Counted from the first letter of the stretch, positions 15,683-25,449 are shown. The stretch is 64,000 nt of DNA from Mucilaginibacter aquariorum (GCF_024498135.1 NZ_JANHOH010000004.1:1-64000); one strand, 5' to 3'. Notes: generated by a model not told the origin, from the sequence alone. Made by a program: numbers and translations.

Positions 15683-16375
15683 TTATATATTTCTTGCGAT
15701 CCTAAATCCAAGGTCATCAATTTTGAATGAAGTGGGATGGCTGCGTCGGCGGTTAGTGGCCATACATCCCCTTTCCTCATCGCTCCAACCACCACCTCTA
15801 ATTATCCGGTAGGAACCATAAACAGATTCGTCATAGATATCAGAACACCATTCCCAAACATTGCCCAACATATCGTAAAGGCCCCAGGCATTGGGTTCTT
15901 TCAGCCCTACATCATGAGTAGATCTGTCGGAGTTTGCTTTATACCAGGCAATGGCATCTAATTCGCCGTATCTAATGCCGGTTGTACCCGCTTTACAGGC
16001 GTACTCCCATTCGGCCTCTGTGGGCAACCTGTATCCATTTGCTATTGCATCGAAAGTGATATCGCCAGAGGTATGATCGATTGAATAGCAGAGTTTTAAC
16101 CCATCCTTAACAGATAATAAATTACAAAAAGTTATCGCGTCTTTCCAGCTTACGGTTTCAACAGGTAGCCTGTTACCATTAAATGTAGCGGGTGCTTCAT
16201 TGGTAACCTCAAAGTATTGCTCTTGTGTTACCGGGAATTGAGCGAGCAAAAAAGGAGCAAGCTCAACCGTCCATTTTTGTTTTGTCCTGTCATCTCTTAA
16301 TTCAATTTTTCCTTCCGGGATCTCTACCATCGGGATTGTGGAAATATTGAATGCGTTGTTTGTATCCTGATTCAT
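15683..16375 (-). CDS. SUMF1/formylglycine-generating-enzyme-like protein
   Basis: 230 residues with the sulfatase-modifying-factor fold: PVETVSWKDAITFCNLLS, YRLPTEAEWEYACKAGT, WGLYDMLGNVWEWCSDIYD, RIIRGGGWSDEERGC and DLGFRIA. True formylglycine-generating enzymes use a pair of cysteines in the C-terminal CxxxxC loop. Here the loop reads GCMATNRRRS, so the second cysteine is absent, and no sulfatase lies nearby. It is more likely a SUMF1-fold protein of other function. It has no signal peptide. Confidence 0.85.
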   Translation of the reverse strand: MNQDTNNAFNISTIPMVEIPEGKIELRDDRTKQKWTVELAPFLLAQFPVTQEQYFEVTNEAPATFNGNRLPVETVSWKDAITFCNLLSVKDGLKLCYSIDHTSGDITFDAIANGYRLPTEAEWEYACKAGTTGIRYGELDAIAWYKANSDRSTHDVGLKEPNAWGLYDMLGNVWEWCSDIYDESVYGSYRIIRGGGWSDEERGCMATNRRRSHPTSFKIDDLGFRIARNI

Positions 16376-16391
16376 CTATTATTAAAAACAT

Positions 16392-16473
16392 GTCATCCTG
16401 AATTTATTTCAGGATCTCTCGGGACAAGTCGTCTACTTTGCTTGTGGGATGCCGAAATAAATTCGGCATGACG
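16392..16473. repeat. Dispersed GTCATCCTGAA-type inverted repeat
   Basis: GTCATCCTGAATTTATTTCA on the left and, inverted, a matching GCCGAAATAAATTCGGCATG on the right, about 80 bp overall. Fragments of the same family occur at about 19217-19255 and 52795-52820. Non-coding. Confidence 0.7.
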
Positions 16474-16483
16474 ATGTTGTGCG

Positions 16484-16978
16484 TTACAACTCCTTCCGCA
16501 TCACATAATCATTCATCCAATACGGGCCAATGGGGATATCTTCTTCGTAAATTACGGTAAAGCCCATTTTTTCGTAAAAGCTTTTGGCGTTGTTATAGCG
16601 GTTAACGTTTAGGTCTAAGGTGTTTTTACCAGCTTCCATAACTTTATCAGCAACGGCATTTATCAATATTTTGCCGTAGCCCTTGCCCTGTGTTTTGGGC
16701 AGGCAATACAGTTTGTGCAGCTTGTAAATGTTTTCATCCTCCTCGCGTGGCGAATAGGCGGCAAAAGCAACAGGCTGTCCGTCTTCTGTCAGTAACAAAA
16801 ACGTTTGTTGTTTTTCTTTTACCTGTTTGGTTATCTTATCAGCAGTGTACAATTCGCCCAGCATAAAGGCTACCTGCTCTTTGCCAAGCAAAGGCTCATA
16901 GGTAGGCCACCAGGTTTGTTCGGCTATCTGTAAAATTGCTTCAACATCAGCCGTTGTAGCTTCTCTTATCAAATACAT
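16484..16978 (-). CDS. GNAT-family N-acetyltransferase
   Basis: 164 residues. It begins MYLIREATTADVEAILQIAEQTWW; the acetyl-CoA binding core is LYCLPKTQGKGYGKILINAVADK, and the C-terminal LNVNRYNNAKSFYEKMGF is typical of this family. The substrate cannot be told. It lies 10 bp downstream of the ABC ATPase gene, in the same direction, and is likely cotranscribed. Confidence 0.9.
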   Translation of the reverse strand: MYLIREATTADVEAILQIAEQTWWPTYEPLLGKEQVAFMLGELYTADKITKQVKEKQQTFLLLTEDGQPVAFAAYSPREEDENIYKLHKLYCLPKTQGKGYGKILINAVADKVMEAGKNTLDLNVNRYNNAKSFYEKMGFTVIYEEDIPIGPYWMNDYVMRKEL

Positions 16979-16988
16979 AGGCGTCGCT

Positions 16989-17729
16989 TTAGTGGTTCTC
17001 TTCTTTATCTACAACGTATGCCGCGTTGCTTTGCCCTACGCCAAAGTATTCTTCCAGCTCGGATAATGTTGATGAGCCGGTAGCGATATCTTTTATCACC
17101 ACACCTTTTTCCATCAGCAAAATGCGCTCGCAAACATCAGTTACGTGGTTTAGATCGTGACTGGATACGATGGTAGTAACACCGTGGTTCTTATTCTGAT
17201 CTTTAAGGATATTCTTTAACCTGAACTGTGTGCTTGGGTCAATATTAGCGAAAGGTTCATCCAGCATCAATAACTCGGGCTGTTGCAGCAGGCAAGCGCC
17301 AACACCAACCTTGCATTGGTTACCTTTTGACAGGTCGCGAATGTATTTGCCTTTGTTGATGATCTCGCCATTAAAAAACTCAGATATGCCGGCCAGCTTT
17401 TCATCAACCTGCGCTTTGTTTTGCTGGTGCAAGCCGCCTATAAAGTAAAAGTACTCTTCGGGGGTAAGGTAATCTATCAGGAAGCCTTCATCCAGGTACG
17501 ATGCGGTATAGTTTTTCCATGCTTCGCCACCGGCAACATTAACGCCGTTTGACAACACCTCGCCACTATCACAGCGTATCAGGTCTAATATCATGCGAAA
17601 CAAAGTGGTTTTACCCGCACCGTTATTACCTACAAGGCCAATGCTTTCGCCTTTGTTTATTTGCAGATGCGGTACGTTTACTACAGTTACACCATTGTAA
17701 ACTTTTTTCAGGTTTTTTATCTCTATCAT
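16989..17729 (-). CDS. ABC transporter ATP-binding protein
   Basis: 246 residues with Walker A GNNGAGKTTLF, Q-loop region, signature DLSKGNQCKVGV, Walker B LLMLDEPFANIDP and the switch SSHDLNH. It is the ATPase partner of the DUF5687 permease encoded 2 bp upstream. The signature glutamine/asparagine variant (SKGN) is common in this exporter group. Confidence 0.94.
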   Translation of the reverse strand: MIEIKNLKKVYNGVTVVNVPHLQINKGESIGLVGNNGAGKTTLFRMILDLIRCDSGEVLSNGVNVAGGEAWKNYTASYLDEGFLIDYLTPEEYFYFIGGLHQQNKAQVDEKLAGISEFFNGEIINKGKYIRDLSKGNQCKVGVGACLLQQPELLMLDEPFANIDPSTQFRLKNILKDQNKNHGVTTIVSSHDLNHVTDVCERILLMEKGVVIKDIATGSSTLSELEEYFGVGQSNAAYVVDKEENH

Positions 17730-17731
17730 GA

Positions 17732-19231
17732 TTATTTATTTCTGAAGCCTTCGGCTATTTTAAATCGTTTTGTGTAAAAATCTGCTTCCAGTTTCTTGAT
17801 CCAGAAGTCGCGGGTAATAATGAATGCAACACCTATTATGGCCAGTACAGCCAGGCCTACGTTGGTATAGCCCAGGTATTTAAATGGCAAGTAAATTACG
17901 TAAGGGAACAGTATCAGCGGGAACGATAGCAACAGCTGACTTGCGCCTACGCCTTCCCAGTTAAAAGAAGCGCCTTTGCTCAGGTCGATGCGTTTGTAAT
18001 TGCGGTTGGCAAAATACAATACAATGGTGGTGTTGATGCCTAAGTTCCACAGGTACATTATAAAGTGGATAAGCACGGTGCGCCAGCCAAAATATACATA
18101 AGGGGTGGTTAATATAAATGCAACGGTTGATACGATGGTGAACAGCAGGTATTTCGCCTTTAAAAAATCGGTAAATTTGATCTTGCTTACCAGCAGGCCA
18201 TCAAAATGCCCTGCCTGCCAGCTAAACATAAACTGCCCGTAATTAATAATGAAGATACCCGTCATAAACATCCCCACAAATACTTTAAAGCCTTCGCCTA
18301 TTTTAGGGTTGGTATAAAATATCAGGCCGTAAAACATAAAAAACAAACCCATGATAAGCGCGGAGCGTGGCCTTTTGTTACGCAGGATAAGCTTTACCTC
18401 GTTGGCCACCAGGTCGCCTATATTACCAAAACGGTTAAGGAACGGGATCTCGGTGCTGCTTTTGCGGATAACATCTTTTTTAGAGCTTAACTCCTCTAAG
18501 TAAAGGTTGCCTTTTAAGTAGTAGAAGTTAACATAATACATGGCAACCGATAGCACCAAAGGTAATAGCACCAAATAAGGCTTGATGATCAAATTACCAA
18601 AGAACAAGTAGGAAATAGCTTTTAGCGAATACAGGTGCCATACATAATCGCCGCATGTTATCAGCGTTAAAAATGCACCTGCCATTAAAAAGATCCACCC
18701 GTTTAAATTGGCTTTGCGCTTAATATATAAGGCAAGGTAGTTGTTAAATATAGATAAGGCGATAATAGAAACGATAAAAACTATTGTTGTTACCGCGCCG
18801 GATGCAGGCAATATGATCTTCAAAATAAACGGCCCGAATATGATTATTGGCCATAAATTAAAAAAGGATAATAGGGCCGTTAAAGCCAGGTAGCCTACTA
18901 CACTGTTGCGTTTTACGGGCAGGTGCAGATAGGGCTGTACTTTTAAAGTGGGGAGTTCCTGTAGCTGCAAGCGCATTAGCAGATCGCCCAGGAAATAGAC
19001 CAGTACAATCCCACAGAAGGCAACGGTCAGATCTTCGTTAGGCGACATGGCATGTACTATCTTATCCATAAAAAGCCCAAGGGCCAGTACATATAAGAAA
19101 AGGATGAAGATAAGGATACCCATTACCACCTTTACGGCGATGCTTTTACCGGTGTTTTTTGATCGCCAGAAGGCTTTCAGTTCGTGATCGAAAAAGGTTG
19201 ATATCATATGTGATGATGAAAGATCTGTCAT
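17732..19231 (-). CDS. DUF5687-type ABC transporter permease
   Basis: 499 residues with about twelve hydrophobic segments separated by basic loops (for example LSSKKDVIRKSSTEIPFLNRFGN and LRNKRPRSALIMGLFFMFYG). I recognise the pattern as the DUF5687 membrane family, which pairs with a single ATPase gene as here. The substrate is unknown. The operon order is permease, ATPase, GNAT. An ATG at 19231 is used; an alternative ATG lies 8 codons later. Confidence 0.85.
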   Translation of the reverse strand: MTDLSSSHMISTFFDHELKAFWRSKNTGKSIAVKVVMGILIFILFLYVLALGLFMDKIVHAMSPNEDLTVAFCGIVLVYFLGDLLMRLQLQELPTLKVQPYLHLPVKRNSVVGYLALTALLSFFNLWPIIIFGPFILKIILPASGAVTTIVFIVSIIALSIFNNYLALYIKRKANLNGWIFLMAGAFLTLITCGDYVWHLYSLKAISYLFFGNLIIKPYLVLLPLVLSVAMYYVNFYYLKGNLYLEELSSKKDVIRKSSTEIPFLNRFGNIGDLVANEVKLILRNKRPRSALIMGLFFMFYGLIFYTNPKIGEGFKVFVGMFMTGIFIINYGQFMFSWQAGHFDGLLVSKIKFTDFLKAKYLLFTIVSTVAFILTTPYVYFGWRTVLIHFIMYLWNLGINTTIVLYFANRNYKRIDLSKGASFNWEGVGASQLLLSFPLILFPYVIYLPFKYLGYTNVGLAVLAIIGVAFIITRDFWIKKLEADFYTKRFKIAEGFRNK

Positions 19232-19280
19232 CCTTCGTTATCGCTCAGAATGACAAAATAGTTTAGTGGCTGTTAAGATA

Positions 19281-20561
19281 CTAATATTTGTACCTGTCGC
19301 CCCACAGTTTCTTTAGCTTTTCTTTTGATTCATTCTCGCGCGCATTGTTACCGGGATTATAAATTTTTGTGCCCTTTATTGCTTCAGGCAAAAAATCAAG
19401 TTCGGCAAAGTTGCCTTCGTAATTATGGGCGTATTTATAGTTTTTGCCATAGCCAATGTTTTTCATCAGTTTGGTTGGTGCATTGCGTAGGTGCAGGGGC
19501 ACGGGCAGGTCTCCGGTTTCTTTTACCAACGCTATAGCCGCGCCAATGGCCGTAGTGGCCGAATTGCTTTTTGGTGATGTTGCCAGGTAAATTACCGTTT
19601 GCGATAATATCAGTTGCGACTCGGGCATACCGATAACCTGTATGGCGTTAAAACAGCTTTGCGCCAGCAGCAGCGCATTTGGGTTGGCATTACCAATATC
19701 TTCTGATGCCAGTATCAGCATACGGCGGGCAATAAATAAGGGGTCTTCGCCGCCTACAATCATACGGGCCAGCCAGTAAACCGCGCCATTAGGATCGCTG
19801 CCCCGCATGCTTTTGATAAAGGCCGAAATAATATCGTAATGCTGTTCGCCGGTTTTATCGTATAGGGCCATGTTTTGCTGCACATGTTCCAGCACAACAT
19901 CATTGGTTAGCGTAATTTTTTTACTGTCGAAAGCATTTACCAGCAGTTCGAAGATATTGAGCAGCTTACGGGCATCACCGCCACTTAAACGAAGCAGGGC
20001 CTCATGCTCTTTGATGACGATGTTTTTTTCTTTGAGTATAACATCGTCCTTTTGGGCTTTATCTAACAGGTCGAGCAGGTCCTGCTCTTCCAGCGGCTGC
20101 AAAATATAAACCTGGCATCGCGATAGCAAAGCCGAGATCACCTCGAAGGACGGGTTTTCGGTAGTGGCGCCAATAAGGGTTACTATGCCCCGCTCAACCG
20201 CGCCCAGTAAAGAATCCTGCTGCGATTTAGAGAAACGGTGAATCTCATCAATGAAAAGTATCGGTAGGATCTCGCCTTGTTCCTTTAACAGGGATGCCTT
20301 TTCTATCACCTCGCGCACATCTTTTACACCTGAGTTAATAGCGCTTAACGAAAAGAACGGGCGGTAAAGCGATTGCGAAATGATATAGGCCAGCGTAGTT
20401 TTACCTACACCCGGCGGTCCCCAGAATAACATGGAGGGGAGTGTGCCACTTTCGATGGCCTTACGCAAAACAGCGCCTTTACCAACAAGATGTTTTTGGC
20501 CCACATAATCATCAAGCGATTTTGGGCGCATGCGCTCGGCTAATGGCGGCAGGTTGTTCAT
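19281..20561 (-). CDS. rarA: Replication-associated recombination protein A (RarA/MgsA)
   Basis: 426 residues. AAA+ ATPase with LAERMRPKSLDDYVGQKHLVG at the N-terminus, Walker A WGPPGVGKTTLAY, Walker B FIDEIHRFSKSQQD, sensor 1 GATTENPSFEV, and the C-terminal tetramerisation part (RGSDPNGAVYWLARMIVGGEDP). It acts at stalled replication forks. It is a single gene with its own upstream region. Confidence 0.96.
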   Translation of the reverse strand: MNNLPPLAERMRPKSLDDYVGQKHLVGKGAVLRKAIESGTLPSMLFWGPPGVGKTTLAYIISQSLYRPFFSLSAINSGVKDVREVIEKASLLKEQGEILPILFIDEIHRFSKSQQDSLLGAVERGIVTLIGATTENPSFEVISALLSRCQVYILQPLEEQDLLDLLDKAQKDDVILKEKNIVIKEHEALLRLSGGDARKLLNIFELLVNAFDSKKITLTNDVVLEHVQQNMALYDKTGEQHYDIISAFIKSMRGSDPNGAVYWLARMIVGGEDPLFIARRMLILASEDIGNANPNALLLAQSCFNAIQVIGMPESQLILSQTVIYLATSPKSNSATTAIGAAIALVKETGDLPVPLHLRNAPTKLMKNIGYGKNYKYAHNYEGNFAELDFLPEAIKGTKIYNPGNNARENESKEKLKKLWGDRYKY

Positions 20562-20660
20562 AAATGTAAAAATCTGAAATACTTATATTAAAACCTAATA
20601 TTTTTAGCAATCCTCTTGTTGGATTGTGATTAGTTAGTATCTTACCTCCTTTATTTTAAG

Positions 20661-20945
20661 ATGAAAGATATTAATTTGCGGATATGTCCTATGTTAAGCA
20701 TTGCATCAATTGCAATATTAATGTTGGGGGCGTTTTTAAGTTTCTTTGAAAACGCTCCGATTATTCCAATCATGAATTACCTCGCATTGTTTTTAACATT
20801 GTTATCCATAGGTATATTGATAACAGTTTGGAGTTATAAGAAGTTTCAAATGACAATGCTTATCGTAATTATATTAATTATTGCGAATCTGATTATTGGA
20901 GGGATGTTATTAAGTCTTGAAAATGGATATTTTAGAAACGCATAA
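20661..20945 (+). CDS. Small AT-rich membrane protein
   Basis: 94 residues, three hydrophobic segments (about 10-27, 33-55 and 62-85) with short polar ends. No family recognised. It is more AT-rich than rarA and the glycosylase on its sides and lies 14 bp before the latter. It may be a recent acquisition, but no duplicated flanks were seen here. Confidence 0.6.
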   Translation: MKDINLRICPMLSIASIAILMLGAFLSFFENAPIIPIMNYLALFLTLLSIGILITVWSYKKFQMTMLIVIILIIANLIIGGMLLSLENGYFRNA

Positions 20946-20959
20946 GTTTAATTATTACA

Positions 20960-21589
20960 ATGCCTCAACAGTTTACTAAATCTACCTACCGCTCTATTTG
21001 CGATGAACTTGGCCAAATGGATGCCGATTTTGCTAAGGTTATAGACCTTTATGGTTATCCTCCATTTTGGTCGCGGCCAAATACGTTCGAAAGTTTGGTG
21101 CATATTATACTGGAGCAGCAGGTTTCGCTGGCATCGGCCTTATCGGCCCTGAATAAACTGCGGGAACGTGTACAGGAAATTACCCCTGCAAGGATCTTAT
21201 TGCTAACCGATGCCGAAATGCGGGAATGTTATTGCAGTCGACAAAAAACGGCCTATATCAAATACCTTGCAGAAGCCATTATCGCCGGACAAATAAACCT
21301 GGAAGCTTTCGCGCAAATGGAAGATGAAGACATTCGCCGGCAGCTTATCGCCCTAAAAGGTATTGGTAATTGGACGGTTGATGTATATGTGATGTTCGCA
21401 CTGCAGCATACAGATGTTTTCCCCGTGGGCGATCTGGCCATTGTAAACTCGATAAAACGATTAAAAGCGTTACCCAAAGAAACTACCAAAGAAGAATTAG
21501 GGCTAATTGCTGAACAATGGAAACCTTACAGAACGGTTGCAAGTATGTTATTGTGGCATTATTATTTGAGCGATAGGAAAAAAACGTAG
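20960..21589 (+). CDS. DNA-3-methyladenine glycosylase II (AlkA-like)
   Basis: 209 residues, HhH-GPD fold. IILEQQVSLASALSALNKL is the opening helix motif. The helix-hairpin-helix LKGIGNWTVDVYVMFAL leads to the catalytic aspartate in TDVFPVGDLAI. It removes alkylated bases in base-excision repair. The E. coli AlkA N-terminal beta domain is absent, as in shorter family members. Confidence 0.92.
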   Translation: MPQQFTKSTYRSICDELGQMDADFAKVIDLYGYPPFWSRPNTFESLVHIILEQQVSLASALSALNKLRERVQEITPARILLLTDAEMRECYCSRQKTAYIKYLAEAIIAGQINLEAFAQMEDEDIRRQLIALKGIGNWTVDVYVMFALQHTDVFPVGDLAIVNSIKRLKALPKETTKEELGLIAEQWKPYRTVASMLLWHYYLSDRKKT

Positions 21590-21668
21590 AGACGCGATAC
21601 TTCGCGTCTTGTTTAGAAATGTAGCAAATTGCCGTGCCTGTGGGAGACGCGAAGTATCGCGTCTCTAC
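21586..21668. repeat. Inverted repeat of the GAGACGCGATACTTCGCGTC family
   Basis: Two 23-nt arms (21586-21608 and 21646-21668) are exact reverse complements around a 37-nt centre, and each arm is itself a hairpin. The same word recurs at 31343-31376. It overlaps the glycosylase stop. Confidence 0.85.
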
Positions 21669-21673
21669 AATAA

Positions 21674-21706
21674 AAAAGGCCCGCCTGATCTTCAGGCGGG
21701 CCTTTT
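21674..21706. terminator. Strong bidirectional terminator
   Basis: A 15-bp perfect stem with core GGCCCGCCTGA, a 3-nt loop, and A/T runs on both sides, between the convergent glycosylase and cphA genes. Confidence 0.9.
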
Positions 21707-21711
21707 CAGCA

Positions 21712-21741
21712 CCCTCTCCTTTGGAGAGGGCAGGGTGAGGC
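21712..21741. repeat. Dispersed CCCTCTCCTTTGGAGAGGG repeat
   Basis: A hairpin CCCTCTCC/GGAGAGGG followed by CAGGGTGAGGC, adjacent to the cphA stop. A second copy lies at 47358-47388 next to the M13 peptidase stop. Confidence 0.75.
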
Positions 21742-21742
21742 T

Positions 21743-24370
21743 TTATACGTTAAACAACCCGTTCCGTTCCTGCTCCTGGTAGTTTTGTACCGTTTCAATA
21801 GCATTGCTTATTACATCGCTTAACGCGGTGATGAACGAACCCGGCTGGGCCAGGCTCATGGCATGTTTAATAGCATCTATCTCTTTTGGTATCACCTCAT
21901 ACTTTTTATTTGCATCGGTAGATTTGATACCCTCAATTAGTAAGTTTAAAATATTTTCGGCTGTGCGGCCGCGCAGGTGTTTTTCCTGGCGCAGTATAAT
22001 GTAATCGAACATCTCTGCAGCTATTTTACCTATCTCGCGGATATCGTCGTCGCGCCTGTCGCCGGTGCCGGCTATAATGCCAATTTTCAGTGGGGAGTCG
22101 ATATGACTTAAAAACGCTTTGATGCCGTTATAACCATCAGGGTTATGCGCAAAATCGATCATGAAACGGAAATCTTTAAACTCAAAGATGTTCATGCGCC
22201 CCGGTGTTTGTGCGGCCGATGGGATAAAAGTTTCCAGCGAGATCTTGATATCCTCGGTTTTAAAGCCATGTACAAAGGTGGCCAGTGTTGCCGCCATTAC
22301 GTTATCTATCATAAACGGAACGGTACCGCCAAAGGTTAGCGGGATCTGGATGGTGCGTTGTACACGGATCTTCCAGTCGCCTTTCATGATGGTGATAAAC
22401 CCATTTTCACTTACACAGGCAATGCCGCCTTTTTTACAATGCGCAACAATAACCGGGTTGTTTTCGTCCCTGCTAAAATAGGCAACGTTACAATCGGCCT
22501 TTTTACCAACCTGCACGCAATATTTATTATCAGCATTTAACACTGCCCAGCCGCTCTTTTTAACCGCGTTAATTACCACGCTTTTTACACGGGTCAAATC
22601 TTCCAGTGTGTGGATGTCTGACAGGCCCAGGTGATCTTCCTGTATGTTGGTTATCACACCAATATCGCACGAGCTAAAGCCCAGGCCCGAGCGTAATATC
22701 CCGCCGCGGGCGGTTTCTAAAACGGCAAAATCAACAGTAGGGTCTTTTAAAATAAACTCACTGCTTACCGGGCCTGTGGTATCGCCCTTCAGCATCATAT
22801 TGTTTTGTATGTAAATACCATCGCTGGTGGTAAAACCTACCCGGTGGCCATTATTTTTTACAATGTGTGCAATTAAACGGGTTGTGGTGGTTTTACCGTT
22901 GGTGCCGGTTATGGCGATAATAGGGATCCGTGCCGATTTACCTGCCGGGTAAAGCATGTCAATAACATGGCCGGCCACGTTGCGCGCCAAACCTTCGCTT
23001 GGTGCAATATGCATACGAAAACCCGGTGCCGCGTTCACTTCCAATACCACGCCACCGTTATCGGTGAGGGGTTCGGTAAGGTTCCTGGCCATTATATCAA
23101 TACCGCATATATCCAACCCTATAATTTTAGAGATGCGTTCGCAGATAAAGATGTTTTGCGGATGCACATGGTCGGTAACATCAACAGATGTGCCGCCGGT
23201 GCTTAAGTTGGCGGTCGATTTTACAAACACCTTTTCGCCTGCTTCGGGGATGGTATCCAAAGTATAACCCTTCTTTTCCAGCAGGTCGAGCGTATCGCGG
23301 TCAATGTCAATAAGGGTCAGCACATTTTCGTGCCCGTAACCCCGGCGCGGGTCTGTGTTTTCCTTGTCTATCAGTTCCTGAATAGTGAGTTTGCCATCGC
23401 CTTTAACATGGGCCGGATCGCGCAATGCGGCGGCCACCATTTTATTATCGATCACCAAAACCCTAAAATCGTAACCGGTTACAAAACGCTCTACAATTAC
23501 CCTGCGCGATATTTTGGCGGCAAATTCATATGCCGCGATAGCATCTTCGGTGGTATTTATATTGATGCTGATGCCGCGGCCGTGGTTACCATCAAGCGGT
23601 TTAAACACCAGCGGGAAACCTATCCTATCAATAGCCTCAATCACCTGTTCGGTTTTGCTGATGGTCATGCCCTTGGCTACGGGAATAGCCTGCTCCTGTA
23701 AAATACGCTTGGTTTCTTCCTTATTACCGGCAATATCAACGGCAATGCAGCTGGTTTTCTCGGTCATGGTAGCACGGAAACGTACTTGGTTTTTACCGTA
23801 ACCCAACTGTACTAATGATTGATTATTTAACCTTATCCATGGTATTTTACGGGAGATAGCTTCCTGTACAATAGCACCTGTACTTGGGCCTAAACGAGTA
23901 TTCTCACGAATTTCGCGCATGGTTTGGATGTCCTTCTCCAGATCGTATTCTGTGCCGTCAATTAAGGCTTGAACGATATTCACCGCGGCTTCGGCGGCAA
24001 ATACGCCTACTTTTTCTTCCAGGTAAGCAAACACTACATTGTAGGTGCCTGGTGTTTTGGTTTCGCGGGTGCGGCCAAAGCCAGTATCCATGCCTGCCAG
24101 GGTTTGTATCTCTAAGGCAATGTGCTCTATAACGTGCCCCATCCATGTGCCTGCAACAACACGCTCAAAAAAGCCGCCCGGCACACCCGGCGAACAACGG
24201 TGACTGTGCAGGCTGGGCATTAATGCCTTCATCCGTTCGTAAAAGCCATCAATGGTATTAGATGGGCGGTCTTCCATTTCCTCCAGGTTCAACCGCATTT
24301 GTATTAATTTCTTGCGGCTTACGCTCCAAAGGTTTGGGCCACGTAGTACTTGTATATTCTCGATCTTCAT
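21743..24370 (-). CDS. cphA: Cyanophycin synthetase
   Basis: 875 residues, the normal CphA length. An N-terminal domain (1-160) is followed by an ATP-grasp ligase (about 215-470; FKPLDGNHGRGISI, EVNAAPGFRMH) and a Mur-ligase-like domain from about 480 (IAITGTNGKTTTTRLIAHI, ARGGILRSGLGF, TPGRMNIFEF). It adds Asp and then Arg to build multi-L-arginyl-poly-L-aspartate, a nitrogen and carbon store. It faces the degradative genes cphB and iaaA across a 155-bp divergent promoter region. Confidence 0.96.
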   Translation of the reverse strand: MKIENIQVLRGPNLWSVSRKKLIQMRLNLEEMEDRPSNTIDGFYERMKALMPSLHSHRCSPGVPGGFFERVVAGTWMGHVIEHIALEIQTLAGMDTGFGRTRETKTPGTYNVVFAYLEEKVGVFAAEAAVNIVQALIDGTEYDLEKDIQTMREIRENTRLGPSTGAIVQEAISRKIPWIRLNNQSLVQLGYGKNQVRFRATMTEKTSCIAVDIAGNKEETKRILQEQAIPVAKGMTISKTEQVIEAIDRIGFPLVFKPLDGNHGRGISININTTEDAIAAYEFAAKISRRVIVERFVTGYDFRVLVIDNKMVAAALRDPAHVKGDGKLTIQELIDKENTDPRRGYGHENVLTLIDIDRDTLDLLEKKGYTLDTIPEAGEKVFVKSTANLSTGGTSVDVTDHVHPQNIFICERISKIIGLDICGIDIMARNLTEPLTDNGGVVLEVNAAPGFRMHIAPSEGLARNVAGHVIDMLYPAGKSARIPIIAITGTNGKTTTTRLIAHIVKNNGHRVGFTTSDGIYIQNNMMLKGDTTGPVSSEFILKDPTVDFAVLETARGGILRSGLGFSSCDIGVITNIQEDHLGLSDIHTLEDLTRVKSVVINAVKKSGWAVLNADNKYCVQVGKKADCNVAYFSRDENNPVIVAHCKKGGIACVSENGFITIMKGDWKIRVQRTIQIPLTFGGTVPFMIDNVMAATLATFVHGFKTEDIKISLETFIPSAAQTPGRMNIFEFKDFRFMIDFAHNPDGYNGIKAFLSHIDSPLKIGIIAGTGDRRDDDIREIGKIAAEMFDYIILRQEKHLRGRTAENILNLLIEGIKSTDANKKYEVIPKEIDAIKHAMSLAQPGSFITALSDVISNAIETVQNYQEQERNGLFNV

Positions 24371-24525
24371 AGATGCATTCCGAAATTGGGTGGGATAATA
24401 ATATTCTAAAGCTAAAAAACTTATGAATGTTATGAAACGTTTTGGCCAAAAAATGCATTTTTATTAATTAATACATTAGTTTTTAACCAATTTTATTTTT
24501 ATTTGTATAAATTGATATAAAGATT
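24371..24525. promoter_or_regulatory. Divergent regulatory region between cphA and cphB
   Basis: An AT-rich region with two adjoining palindromes, TTTTGGCCAAAA (24440-24451) and AAAAATGCATTTTT (24449-24462), placed midway between the two starts. They are candidate operators that could coordinate cyanophycin synthesis and breakdown; no regulator gene is adjacent. No confident -33/-7 pair was found. Confidence 0.4.
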
Positions 24526-25449
24526 ATGGATGTCCCGAGAGGAAAACTTGTAATAATTGGAGGCGCTGTGGATATGGGCAGTAACGTAAGTGTGTTGGAA
24601 CATATAATGCAGCCTAACTATATTAAATTTTTTGAAAAGGGCATACTTAAGCGCATCATTAACGAATCTGACAAGCACGAAGCTTCTGTTATTGAAGTGA
24701 TTACCACCGCATCGCAAATACCCGAGCTGGTAGGCAACGAGTACATTAAGGCTTTTAACCAGTTAAACGTTACACATGTAAATGTTTTACATATTAAAAG
24801 CCGTGAGGATGCTGCAAACCCCGAATATTTAGAGCGCATTAGCAAAGCGGATGTTGTAATGTTTAGTGGTGGCGATCAGTTACGCCTAACCGCGATTTTT
24901 GGCGGTACGCAATTTCTGCAGATCTTGAAACAACGCTATCACGACGAAAACTTTCTTATTGCTGGTACATCTGCCGGTGCAGCTGCTGCGTCAACCCATA
25001 TGATATACCGCGGGCAAAGCAACGAGGCCCTTATAAAAGGCGAAGTGCAGATAACTGCTGGCCTTGGGTTTATTGATTCGGTAATTGTTGATACGCATTT
25101 TGTACAGCGTGGCCGTATTGGCCGTTTGCTGTACGCTGTGGCTACCAACCCGGGCATATTAGGTATAGGCCTTGGCGAAGACGCCGGCCTGCTGATTACC
25201 GAAGGCAGTATGATGGAAGCCATAGGCTCGGGATTAATAATGCTTGTTGATGGCAAGAATATTGTAGAAACCAACGTTTATGATGTAGAGATAGGCAGCC
25301 CTGTTTCTATTGAGAACTTAAAAGTGCATGTAATGTCGATATTTGATAAGTACGATCTGTTGCAGCACCGCATGATCATTAAAAAAGTGGTTAAGGTAGA
25401 AGAGGGTGTTTATGTGAGTGCCCAGGATAATAATGATTTATTACAATGA
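24526..25449 (+). CDS. cphB: Cyanophycinase
   Basis: 307 residues, peptidase S51 fold. GKLVIIGGAVDMGSNV opens the chain, VVMFSGGDQLRLT is the conserved mid-region, and the nucleophile serine lies in IAGTSAGAAAAST. TGGCG-type DTHFVQRGRIGRL and GIGLGEDAGLLI are also typical. It cuts cyanophycin into beta-Asp-Arg dipeptides. No signal peptide, so it acts on the cell's own granules. It overlaps the next gene by 4 bp. Confidence 0.95.
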   Translation: MDVPRGKLVIIGGAVDMGSNVSVLEHIMQPNYIKFFEKGILKRIINESDKHEASVIEVITTASQIPELVGNEYIKAFNQLNVTHVNVLHIKSREDAANPEYLERISKADVVMFSGGDQLRLTAIFGGTQFLQILKQRYHDENFLIAGTSAGAAAASTHMIYRGQSNEALIKGEVQITAGLGFIDSVIVDTHFVQRGRIGRLLYAVATNPGILGIGLGEDAGLLITEGSMMEAIGSGLIMLVDGKNIVETNVYDVEIGSPVSIENLKVHVMSIFDKYDLLQHRMIIKKVVKVEEGVYVSAQDNNDLLQ

